Source of the DNA: Spinellus fusiger
Lineage: Eukaryota > Mucoromycota > Mucoromycetes > Mucorales > Phycomycetaceae
Reading direction: 5' to 3'
Length of the DNA: 64,000 bases
Assembly (NCBI GenBank): GCA_025094145.1
Contig: JALLLS010000121.1
Location: 1-64,000 of the forward strand
Numbering within the stretch: the stretch's first letter is position 1; every line of letters begins with the position of its first letter. The notes under the pieces were generated by a model, which was not told the origin of the DNA, ran no database searches, and saw only the letters and a program-made list of their open reading frames with translations. A program made the translations under genes and the position numbers. This document shows, piece by piece, positions 55,288 to 64,000 of this stretch.

Positions 55288-57306
55288 ATGTCATTAGGTT
55301 TTGATGACTTGGCAGACGCCTATTTAATAGCTCAACCCTTTTCATCGACAAGAAAACAGTCCCATGTAGTATCTTCTATGGACAACTTTGATTTTTTCAG
55401 TTTTCCTCACAGTCTAGTGCCAGTGCAAAAGAAAGAGCCAGAGTTAGGTTCTACGGGTGGGCTGCCCACCACTGCTCTCGTCCCACACTGTCTTTAATTC
55501 AGAGTCCGATAGCACTGCCTTGGAGGAGACACCCTTCCACTTGTCTTATCACCCACAGCCAAAGACCCCCTACACTCTGGAGGAAGATCAGAAAAGAAGC
55601 AAGGAGAGTGCGGGGGTAGAAGCACTACGGATAGTTCAGGATTCGCTACAGAAGAATGAGTCCAATAAGGTGTTTGAGAGTGAAGTGGAGTTAGTTACAG
55701 CCAAGAGGGGAAAGGACATTGAAAAGAAAGATCCAACAGCAGTGGAGGATGGCAAGGAGGAATTCAATGGCTTTTATGAGGAAGGATTCAATGAGGAGGA
55801 ATTCAATGACTTTTATGATCCTGATACTGAATGGGATGATAACATAGCAGTCGATAACACTAGTGATATCACTAATATTAATAATATCATACCTCCACAC
55901 CCTATAGTAAGTCCTCCTTTAGCCTACACAGAACATACACAGTAGAGTGACTTTATCATTGGAGTCTCCTCTCTTTTCTACAGTAGATGAGGCAATGCTT
56001 CTGTGGCAGACAGTACTCAATCGTACTCTAGTCATACCCAACATCAGTAGTTATACATCAGACGCACCTAATAGTATTCGACATCTTGTGCTAGTAGAAG
56101 CAGATGAGTAAGTCTTTCTTTTTCTCTCTTTCTCTTTCTCTCTAGTGCCTGAGGATGAGATGTGTGCTTTAGTCATTATCTATATTATATATCTATATTA
56201 TATCTATATTATATATCTATATATCTATATTATATATCTATATATCTATATTATATATCTATACATCCATATCTATATCTATATACTCTAGATCTTTAGA
56301 GACACGCCTCACATGGACAATGATCACTCGTGGCATGGACAATGATACAGGCATCCCAAGAGTAAAATGGACTCATTCTAGTACAGAGAGACTGTATCTT
56401 AAAGCACTACAATGTCAGCATAGTCAGGTACAGATAGAAATACACACACCTCCACAGTCTATCCTTGAAAATAGCACACTCATCATGGCTTAAAGGCGGA
56501 GGCTGCACTGGCTCCTTCTTTACTCACTACAGATGCCATGGAGGAGATATCATCTTTATCCACACCCTTCTCCCCATCATCAGTGTCTGTTTCGCCTATT
56601 TCGCCTGCCCTTGGCCTTGATCCTTATGTAAGGCCCATGCATACTACCAACAGCTGACTCTATCCTCCATTAGGAATCCAATACTACACCAACAAGTCCA
56701 GCCACTGCAAGGACATCCTCCACTGGACTCTCCTTCTCCTTTTCAAAACTACTGCCTCGTCTCTCTGTCTCTCTTCTGCCTGGTTCAGCGAGTGTACAGT
56801 CACCCACTGTCCATACACAGCCACCCACTGCACCATGGCAAGAAACACAGTCCCACAAGAGAAGGAGCATGCCTCAGTCCCCTGGACACTTCCAGCAGTC
56901 TTCTTCTGCAGTCTTCTCCCTCCCAGTCTCATCTCTTGTAGATGTCTCCTCTCCTCATAAGAACCAGAGCACGGATCTGTTTGAGCTCAATGACGTACCC
57001 ACCCACCCACACCCTCCTACTCTGCCGTCCTTCCTCACACCACTTGTTCCTACAAAATCCCATCCTGCACCTCCTCCTCACCCTACACCACGCACGCACC
57101 CATCTCAGATACAGACATCCCCACTCATCCCAGAAAACAGATCTTTCTTTGCCATAGCAGCCATCACAGAAACCCCACCAGCAGAGGAGAAAGATGCCTT
57201 TGGTGACTTTACCTCGAGCACATCTCCCAACACCACTGAATGGCTCTCATGGGAGTCTAGTCTTTCCACAAACACATCTCCTGCACCACCACTGCATGAA
57301 GAGTAG
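55288..57306 (+). CDS. Disordered acidic protein with FGDF-type motif, function unknown
   Basis: A multi-exon gene starting 'MSLGFDDLADAYLI'. A 46-nt intron (from GTGGGC in 'GGTTCTACGG' to TTCAG) joins it to 'ESDSTALEETPFHL'. An acidic region 'EEFNDFYDPDTEWDD' follows, then a folded-looking middle ('AMLLWQTVLNRTLVIPN', 'PNSIRHLVLVEADE', 'LETRLTWTMITRGM', 'IPRVKWTHS') and a long Ser/Thr/Pro tail with 'DLFELNDV', 'DAFGDFTSS' and 'WLSWESS', ending at TAG. FGDF and WxxW-like motifs near acidic residues resemble ligands of clathrin-adaptor ear domains (aftiphilin-like), so a trafficking role is possible. I do not recognise the family. Confidence 0.6.
56178..56290 (+). repeat. TATCTATAT microsatellite in an intron
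   Basis: Repeats of TATATTATATATCTA fill most of the intron between 'VLVEADE' and 'SLETRLTW' of the surrounding gene. Confidence 0.8.
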
Positions 57307-57403
57307 GGTGCCTTTCAATAAACGTCGCCTTTTTTTCTTTTTTTCTTTTGACTGTTTATTCTGTTTTCATTTCAACACCTGAAAAGGAGGATAGTAAGAG
57401 TGT

Positions 57404-57815
57404 CTAGTTGTTCTGATCTCTGTACTGTTTTGCCCACTAGGAAGAGTGCATAAGTCCATTGTATCAAAAGCATCCAATGGTTAGAGGAGAGGAAGAGAGA
57501 ACTTACCAACATGGAAGGAATCCACCGCTTGGGTTGTTGGTAGCGTACCTAGTGTAGAAAGTATACAGTAAGTTCTAATAACACTACTACTAATAATAAT
57601 AATACCCACTTCTTTCTCAGCAGAAACCTTCCATATAGCAGCAAGCACAACAGTCATTCCTAATGCAGCCACTGCTGTGTTGCTCTTCCAGTTCTTTGGC
57701 TGTGACCACCAACCACCTGAAGGAGACCTAGACAAGTTGTTGGTCCCTCATGTCAGTGCTACATTTTACTTACCAAACCTGCTTGGGATAAGGAAAACGG
57801 CTGACAGCACCCTTT
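57404..57815 (-). CDS. Small single-pass, probably mitochondrial, membrane protein
   Basis: A spliced minus-strand gene. 'SRFPYPKQVW' splices (GTAAGT, 57,773) to 'SPSGGWWSQPKNWKSNTAV'. A hydrophobic span 'ALGMTVVLAAIWKVSAEKE' follows, then 'YQQPKRWIPSML' and a last short exon 'WAKQYRDQNN' ending at TAG 57,404-57,406. The plan (PK.vW.P.GGWW..PknW..N, one TM helix, S.E.E, R.IPS..W) is common in small uncharacterised fungal proteins, probably of the mitochondrial inner membrane. The first coding exon lacks an ATG in frame, so a short 5' exon beyond 57,815 is missing. Confidence 0.6.
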
Positions 57816-58137
57816 TTATTTTATATATTTTACATATTTTATATTTATTTATTTAAGAAAATCCGATAAAAATAATAGTCAGTGCTACATTCTTCTCTTT
57901 CTCTTATGCATCAATAGAGAGAAAATGCCCTCCTCTTTTTTTTCCCTTTCATATACCATATTGACTGTAGAAATAGAGAGAAAGCCTAGTAAGAAAACAA
58001 CAGAGCCAAGTGTTTTTCAATACGGGGATTGAATTGGAGACAACGTCATCCTGTAGGACATGGACACTCTTTCCAGTGAGAGAGATTGTTCTTTTTTTTT
58101 TTCTCTCCTCCCTTTATATTTATATTTCTTTCTTTTC

Positions 58138-58605
58138 ATGAGCGATAGTCATTTTGAAGCACTGGCTACCCTTCCTGGCCATATTTCCTCCTTTTCTGCC
58201 TCTATTGAGGATGGAAGGGTGATTCATGTAGGCATAGCACCAAGACGTCCTTTAGAAAGAAAGAAAGGAGTCTATTTCTCTCGTCTTCTTTCTGTCAAGA
58301 CACAGACCATTGATGTTGCCTATAGACTACCAGTAGCCCTGAAGTAGCAGCAAGAGAGGCTCGGGTGGCCTATCAGCTTCTGGAGGATGCCTCCCAGCTA
58401 GGGACTATGCTGGGAGACTGTGAACCTGACAGAATAAAGAGAGTCACTGGTAAGCCTTTTCTAAAGCAAAGGGATGACCGGTGGGGCTGCTTGACTTAAT
58501 GGGGTCTGTTGTTGATGTACAGTCACATTTGATGCACACTATTATGCATTTACAGCGACAAAGGACACAGTGTATGGACTACAGCGACACACCACTGGCC
58601 GATAG
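58138..58605 (+). CDS. LAMTOR4-like Ragulator subunit (roadblock fold)
   Basis: A small spliced gene: 'MSDSHFEALATLPGHISSFS' then 'IEDGRVIH', an intron, 'AREARVAYQLLEDASQLG' and 'DRIKRVT' spliced to 'VTFDAHYYAFTATKDTVYGL' then 'QRHTTGR', TAG 58,603-58,605. The order LP..GhI.s..G.v, a long helix, then v.F....Y..T.....Vyg.qR is that of LAMTOR4, a lysosomal/vacuolar scaffold subunit that places Rag GTPases and TORC1. The second intron closes in phase; the first donor/acceptor pair was not resolved to the base. Similarity is remote, so the call is moderate. Confidence 0.55.
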
Positions 58606-59040
58606 ACAGGCACCTATCACCAACTAGCATGGGACCATCGTGGAGATTTCCTTTCTATCTTATTGGATGGCATGAGGAGACAGTAACATCAACAGTAGCA
58701 GCAACACATGGACTGTGGGGACAAGAAGAAACTCTGGCTGACAAGAAGGATCGAGCATGTCCTTGTGTCTGAGTTTTAATTCAAATGAATAGAGTGTCGT
58801 AATGAAATCATTTCATTGTACAGTATTTAATGTCTTTCTCCGTTGATCTATAAACATTGTTTTCTTTTATGGAAATGTCTTTTGGAGAGGTGCTTTTGAT
58901 TTTCTTGTTCTTTCAATGGAGGAGAGGGAGGAAGTAACCTTTTGTTAGTGAGCAGGAATTAAGTGTTATGTTTCTCTGTCTTTTGAATAGCAAGTCACAC
59001 CCACACCCACACCCACACCCACACTTATAAGAGTATGTTT
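58606..59040. other. Intergenic with CACACC repeat
   Basis: (CACACC)n at 58,995-59,022. Probably the LAMTOR4 3' end and the upstream region of the DHHC gene, perhaps with a small first exon. Confidence 0.45.
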
Positions 59041-59071
59041 TTGCCTTGATACTGGTTCTGCAGTCTATTCC

Positions 59072-60567
59072 AAATGTTGGCCCCTTGTATTTCTTGTTTC
59101 TGCCTTACTGGACATTCCCTGCCCTCTGCCCAAAGGAAAGAAACCAGGACAACACCGTGACTGGGGCTGGCTTCCTATCTTGGTAGTATTGGCCATAGCA
59201 GCATGGATGTATTATGGCTACTTGGTCCATATTAATTGTAAAGAGAGAGAGAGAGAGAGAGAATAACATGGAGTGTAGTTGTTTTACTGCAGATGGGCCA
59301 AACAACACAGGTAATATTACAGCTGGTAATATTCCATCTCTTGTTGCTTCTCTTCCTTATATCCTACGGGCGTATTGTTTCCCAACTTCCAGGCCATCCA
59401 AAGGTAATTGGAAAAGACAGGATCAATAACTTACTTTCTATAAACACACCTTTATCTTCTAAACTTGTTTTCATTTCCTCCTCCAAGAACATGGATGAGA
59501 AACCGGACACTCTTTTTAGTCCGTCCCAATGGTGTGATGTATGCAGGGTATGGAAACCAGACCGCACCCATCATTGCCGTGTGTGTGATAGATGTGTATT
59601 AAAGATGGATCAGTAAGTGGAGGTCTATAGTATCCAATAGTATCCAATAGTATCCAATAGTATTTAATAGTATCTAATAGTATCCAATAGTACCCAATAG
59701 TATATTATAATAACAACCTTCTCTCTTATTAGCCACTGTCCATGGTAAGTTGGATCTTCCTCGGCCATATTCTCTTGATGAAGCATCTCCCGTTATTCCA
59801 ACTAGAGAACAGTGCTTATACATGCCTTTGATAGGGTCAATGGTTGTGTTGGGCTAGAGAACTACCGCTATTTTATTCAGATGATTGTGTATACATCGAG
59901 TGGATCAGGATGGGTCTTTATCACAACACTGGCTTCTTTCATCCAATTCAATAGTTTAGTAAGTACACTAGAATCAAAACATCCTGACTAGAGTGGACTT
60001 CTTCTATGGACAGTCTACCTTTGATAGAACAGCATTGTCTGTTCTTATTCTGTAAGTGGATAATTTCTATTCTACATGCACACCTATAGCAATCTCATTC
60101 GCTAGATGCTATGCAGTGCATGCATTCTTATGTTTTTCATTGGTCTTTTTACCTGCACCCATCTTTGGCTAACAGCATTGAATCGAACCACACTGGAGAA
60201 TATTGTCTCCAGAGAGTGGGGAGTGACAAGGAAGAACACAACAGACCTGCCCTTACCTCCTGTGCCATTCACCTCTACAGGACAAAACATCTACTTTGAG
60301 AGTGTTTCCAAGAGTTGGACTCAAGTCATGGGCAGCAGTGTATTGCTATGGTTCTGTAAGTAATGGGAACACTGGCAATAAGAGGGTGTTGCTTGGTTTG
60401 CTTATGGTTGATATATCATAGTACCCTTGAATTCTCCACATCTTTCTCAGCAAGATGGTATTCATTTTAGCTACAACTCTGCTGTGTTAGCAGACTACAG
60501 TAAAGAAATGGCAAAGGTAGCAGCTACAGCTACAGCTACTCCTATAGATACGACTGCACCTTGTTGA
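59072..60567 (+). CDS. DHHC-type protein S-palmitoyltransferase (PFA3/4-like)
   Basis: A multi-exon gene; the first ATG is not fixed. Reading from 59,072: 'KCWPLVFLVSALLDI' (TM1 region), 'LPILVVLAIAAWMYYGYL' (TM), 'VILQLVIFHLLLLLFLI' (TM), then the Cys-rich domain 'WCDVCRVWKPDRTHHC', '[20 protein letters not shown]' and 'VGLENYRYFIQM'. A further TM 'LCSACILMFFIGLF' follows and TGA at 60,565-60,567. The DHHC Cys takes the acyl group and passes it to protein cysteines on endomembranes. 'CHHCPWV' is assembled across three exons, the middle one being just 12 nt (59,733-59,744). Confidence 0.87.
59628..59706 (+). repeat. AGTATCCAAT decamer tandem repeat in a DHHC-gene intron
   Basis: About eight copies of the 10-mer AGTATCCAAT with single-base variants fill the intron upstream of the 12-nt microexon. 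Confidence 0.9.
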
Positions 60568-60587
60568 TTTCTTTGATCGTGTTAATA

Positions 60588-60797
60588 ATGAGGGAATAGC
60601 CTGTCCCTTGAAGGTTATCAGGACAAGAACATTACCCGTGCATTATGAAAGAGAATGCTATTGAATAATGAGTCTTATATCAGTTGTACCTAGGAAGAAG
60701 ATGCATGCATGTGTTTCTAATGTATAGAATAAAGTCTTTTTAAAATATAACCTGACTAATTGAATGCACCTCTTGTTTATTGGGTTTTTTGAACCAT
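60588..60797 (+). repeat. Dispersed LTR-like repeat, copy 3
   Basis: It matches 19,990-20,215 from 'CCGTGCATT' through 'GCTATTGAATAATGAGTC' and 'TTATATCAGTTGTACC' to 'GCACCTCTTGTTTATTGGG'. It lies between the DHHC gene and the choline kinase gene, about 140 bp upstream of the latter's ATG. Confidence 0.6.
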
Positions 60798-60940
60798 CTT
60801 TTCTTTGATCTCTATTGATCTCTATTGATCTCAGCATAGAAAAGTAAAAGTCTCGATGGCTTTTTATTGGCTGTCATTTTCAAATAATAATAAATCACAC
60901 CCACAGCTGCTCTTCTTTTCTCGGGATAACTGAATACACC

Positions 60941-62234
60941 ATGGAGCCTATTTCTTACACTCACTATGGCGGTATGGCACAAGCAGTACCCGAACAGCCC
61001 CAGCCTATCAATGTACCCACCTGTGACGCAGTAGTGGATCTTACGCAAGTGAATAATAAAAGAGTGATATGACTCCAACTTATCGTCTATAGTGTTATAA
61101 AGGGAGAGGAACTGTGCACCACTGTCCTCAGTATTATCCGCACACTGTTTCCAGAGTGGGCTAGTCATGTCAATGCAGTGTCTCTGGACCGTGTGAGTGG
61201 TGCTCTCACAAAGTAAGTTATTTGCACTGTTATCGTTCATCTCATCTCATTTCTTCCCTTTTTCTAGTGCTGTTTTCTTTGTGAATGCACCCAACAGACG
61301 ACGTATGTTGCTCAGAGTGTATGGTATTGGTTGTGATCAGATCGTCGATCGCCCCAATGAGCTGTTCTGGTTGAGTCGTTTATCCACATTACACATGGGT
61401 CCTGCCTTGTTGGGCATTTTTGGTAATGGTCGTTTCGAAGAGTACTTGGACTCTACTACCTTGACGCACTGTGCTATTAGAGACCCCACCACATCACAGC
61501 AGATCGGTGGCTGTTTGCGTCGCATGCATGATATTGTCCATGTCTATCCACCCATGGCTGGAGAAGACACAGAAGTATGGCGCAATATTAAGAAATGGCA
61601 TGCCAAAGTAGTTGATCTTTTACCAGAAATGTCAAGAAAGGACAGTCGTTGGGATCTTGTGCTTAAGAGAGTGAAGCTTGGAAAGCTCTCGATGGAGATT
61701 GATGCGTGTCGGGAGATTCTGAACCAGCTGCAAAGTCCTATTGTTTTTTCTCATAATGATGTAAGCATAGAAATGGGAAGAAAGAAAAAAAAAGAAAAAA
61801 AACAAGTTAACATGAGAAAATAGACACAGTATGGAAATATCTTACGGCTAGAAAACACAGGGGCATTGGTACTAGTGGATTTTGAATATGCTGGATACAA
61901 CCCTCGTGGCTATGATATTGCCAACCACTTTTGTGAGTGGATGTATAATTACCATAGCAAACACCCTGATGCAATGGAGCCTAGCCAGTTCCCCGTATAT
62001 GAGGAAAGAGTGCGTTTCTGTAAAGCCTATTTGGAAGCAGGACGTGATATGAATACAACCCCAGAAGCACTAGAGAAGGAAGTGTCATCATGGCTCATGG
62101 GTTCTCATCTGTTTTGGGGGCTATGGGGTCTAATTCAAGCAAGTCAAAGTGATATTGATTTTGACTATTTCTCTTATTCTATGCAACGACTGGATTCTTT
62201 CCAAGAAGAACTCGAGCGATGCCTTATAAAATAA
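60941..62234 (+). CDS. Choline/ethanolamine kinase
   Basis: A spliced gene from ATG 60,941 to TAA 62,232-62,234. After a variable N-terminus: 'LFPEWASHVNAVSLDRVSGA' then 'LTNAVFFVN', 'RRRMLLRVYGIGCDQIVDR', 'GRFEEYLDS', the Brenner-type loop 'PIVFSHNDTQYGNIL' with the catalytic Asp, and 'LVDFEYAGYNPRGYDIANHF' then 'CEW', the choline-kinase motif with the metal-binding Asp. A helical end is 'RLDSFQEELERCLIK'. It phosphorylates choline (or ethanolamine) in the first Kennedy-pathway step. A purine-rich intron follows 'SHND'. The first intron boundary was not resolved. Confidence 0.93.
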
Positions 62235-62704
62235 AAATAAAATAAAAACCTTAATGGAAGCACATCTGTGCAGAGAAAAGAGAAGCAGAAGAAGAAAAGG
62301 ATTTTGATATATACAATAGAGAACATAGGCCTCATGCACTATTTCTTAGTCATAAAATATGTTTGTTTTTTGAAATAAATAAATTAAATCAAATAGAAAC
62401 TCCCTCAACAAGTCATAACCATAAAGTAGTGGAAATTTATTCTTTCTTTTAAAAGGTAAACAAGAGGTATTGAGTTGTACTTTAGTCTTCTTGTCTATAT
62501 GTCTTGACAGAGAGATTATTAACCAAACATACATTACTTTATATTTCTGCTGTTTTTTAGTGAATAAGTGTGAATAAGTGTGAATAATTGTAAGCACACA
62601 AATGACAAAGAGATTTGCAATAAACTCTATTTATTGAGATTTGCAATAAACTCTATTTATTGAGATTTGCAAGTCAACATAAATATGCCTCGTAGTGACA
62701 GTTG
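62235..62704. other. Intergenic, with a 31-bp tandem repeat
   Basis: Bases 62,610-62,672 contain 'GATTTGCAATAAACTCTATT' followed by 'TATTGA', repeated about 2.3 times, preceded by GTGTGAATAA repeats. No gene. Confidence 0.6.
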
Positions 62705-63786
62705 TACAGTGTCAGGCAAAAGAATAATAAAGTATTTCATTTTCCGATGTAATTCTTGTATAGGGAAATACTTATTGTTTGTCATAAAAATACACATTAA
62801 ACATATAGTAGAGACTTGAAAATTGGATGAAGTATAAAGAGGGTCAACAAGATAATATATAAAAATTTATTAGGTGGAAACCCTTAATATTTGGTGTTTC
62901 CACCCTTGGCCTCAATGACAGCCCTACATCTTCGCCCCATGCTGGAAATGAAGTTGTTGGTAACTTCTTTGGAGATCTTGTTTTATTCTTGGACCAGGAG
63001 AGCCTTCAGATCCTGAAAAGTTCTTTATGGAGTCATCCTCTTCCGAACTGCTCTGCCTAGTTCCTCCCAAAGATGTTCAATTGGGTTCAGGTCAGGGCTT
63101 TGAGAGAACCATCTCTCCTTCTTCCTGCGCACCACCCTGTTGCGGTGGTTGTTGCTCATTAGCTGGGACTTCGACTCATCGGACCAGATGACCGTTCTCC
63201 AGTCTTCCTTGGTCCAGTGAAGGTAGGTCCTAGTCCAAGTAAGCCTCAACTTCTTGTGTTTAATGCTGAGAGAAGGTTTCTTAACAACCCTCAAAGAAGA
63301 AATGCCAATCATCTTTATCATTTCTCTAAAAGTGCCCATGCACACTTTGGTGGTCATCTGCTTGCAAAGTTGATCTATTGTCTAAAATAAATCCCTTTCC
63401 ATCTCGTATATAAACTCTTTATCATCCTTCTACGTCAGAATTGAATTGCGCCCAAAGCTCTTCTTTGCTTTGAAGCAGCCAGTTTCCCTTTATTTCTTCA
63501 CGATAAGGCTGATAGTGGGAACACTGATACCAATCATGGCTGCAATCTCTACTTGGCTGGTGTCATTTACAGTAGCCTCGTGTACAATGAGTTTACGATT
63601 AAAGTCGTCGACATTCTTCTTTCTGTTTCCAATAGGCTTGGTGGCTTGTTCAGTGGTGTTGGACATAATGGATGTTATAGCGGAAAAAGAAGAAATGAGG
63701 AATAAGTAAATATATATCAATATATATATTGAGCAAAATAGAAGTCGGAAAACAAAACCTTTATTAATCTTTTGCCTGAGACTGTA
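62705..63786 (-). mobile_element. Internally deleted Tc1-like transposon, family B
   Basis: The ends TACAGTGTCAGGCAAAA and TACAGTCTCAGGCAAAA match the family B element at 32.47 kb. The N-terminal ORF starts 'MSNTTEQATKPIGNRKK', with HTH 'SQVEIAAMIGISVPTI'. The centre has 'VIWSDESKSQL' (first Asp). It then jumps at about 63,112 from the equivalent of 33,165 to 32,870, losing ~290 bp including the second Asp, into 'SQSPDLNPIEHLWEEL'. It is therefore non-autonomous. The ends look intact, so it may be mobile in trans. Confidence 0.88.
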
Positions 63787-64000
63787 CTAAAGAATGGTAT
63801 AGAAATAAGGACTACTTGGAATTGAAAGTGTTGCAAATTTGGATGAGCCATTTATGTATTGGCCAGTATAAGCCGCTTTGCTCTGATGTGTAGCTCATAT
63901 TTGTCTCTCTTGTAGAGTCGCCATCCAGCTAACTACTACCCGGTGAACGAATGACAGTAGCTTTTACTCAATTCTAATCAGTAGGTTTGACGAGTCCTTT
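63787..64000. other. Right edge, nothing recognised
   Basis: Bases 63,840-63,960 have protein-like pieces in several frames ('DEPFMYWPV', 'CRVAIQ'), perhaps a retroelement relic, but too short and broken to assign. Confidence 0.3.

Noticed and set aside
60812..61240. 142-residue minus-strand ORF at the start of choline kinase
   Set aside because: Lies antisense to conserved choline-kinase exons and has no recognisable domain.

Overview
This 64 kb window is nuclear DNA from a eukaryote with small introns, almost certainly an early-diverging filamentous fungus. Mucoromycota (Mucorales-like) is my best guess. The reasons are: AT-rich intergenic DNA; genes split by many 34-150 nt GT..AG introns; a fungal AP-1 bZIP (NxxAQxxFR signature); a fungal three-LIM protein; a plant-like (GT37-type) fucosyltransferase; and many Tc1/mariner relics. 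The genus is not proven. Where I say a gene structure 'closes in frame', I joined the exons by hand and checked the phase at every junction.

Layout. 1-3.2 kb: transposon debris (a Tc1 relic, a 1.28 kb TA-flanked element, a deleted Tc1). 3.7-4.75 kb: LOG-type phosphoribohydrolase. 6.8-15.4 kb: a gene-dense block with a LIM protein (-), NUP85 (-), mitochondrial ribosomal protein uL2m (+), a GT32-type glycosyltransferase (-) and CDK8 (-). 15.5-21 kb: repeats, including a decayed Fanzor (eukaryotic TnpB-like) 3' end at 17.7-18.1 kb, and a small C2H2 zinc-finger gene. 22.2-30.7 kb: a tyrosine phosphatase, MAD1 with an unusual acidic tail, and the divergent pair PNO1/BUD32. 30.7-42.2 kb: an AT-rich gene desert with LINE, Tc1 and DDE relics and a second copy of the TA-flanked element. 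42.2-44.0 kb: AP-1 bZIP. 44.6-46.2 kb: Tc1 relics. 46.4-53.97 kb: isochorismatase-like hydrolase, COA8-like, PAPS reductase, an unassigned candidate, uS17m, LYRM2-like and the GT37-like enzyme. 54.6-55.0 kb: third, inverted copy of the TA-flanked element. 55.3-62.2 kb: an FGDF-motif disordered protein, a small mitochondrial-type membrane protein, a LAMTOR4-like protein, a DHHC palmitoyltransferase and a choline kinase. 62.7-63.8 kb: an internally deleted Tc1.

The genes are mostly housekeeping and do not form a pathway cluster. Mitochondrial functions recur (uL2m, uS17m, LYRM2, COA8, the small membrane protein). Three divergent pairs share short upstream regions: NUP85/uL2m, PNO1/BUD32 and uS17m/LYRM2. 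No tRNA, rRNA or CRISPR array was seen. The most unusual items are the Fanzor relic, the family of non-autonomous TA-flanked elements, the MAD1 acidic extension, a 12-nt microexon carrying the DHHC core, and a GC-AG intron next to a catalytic cysteine.
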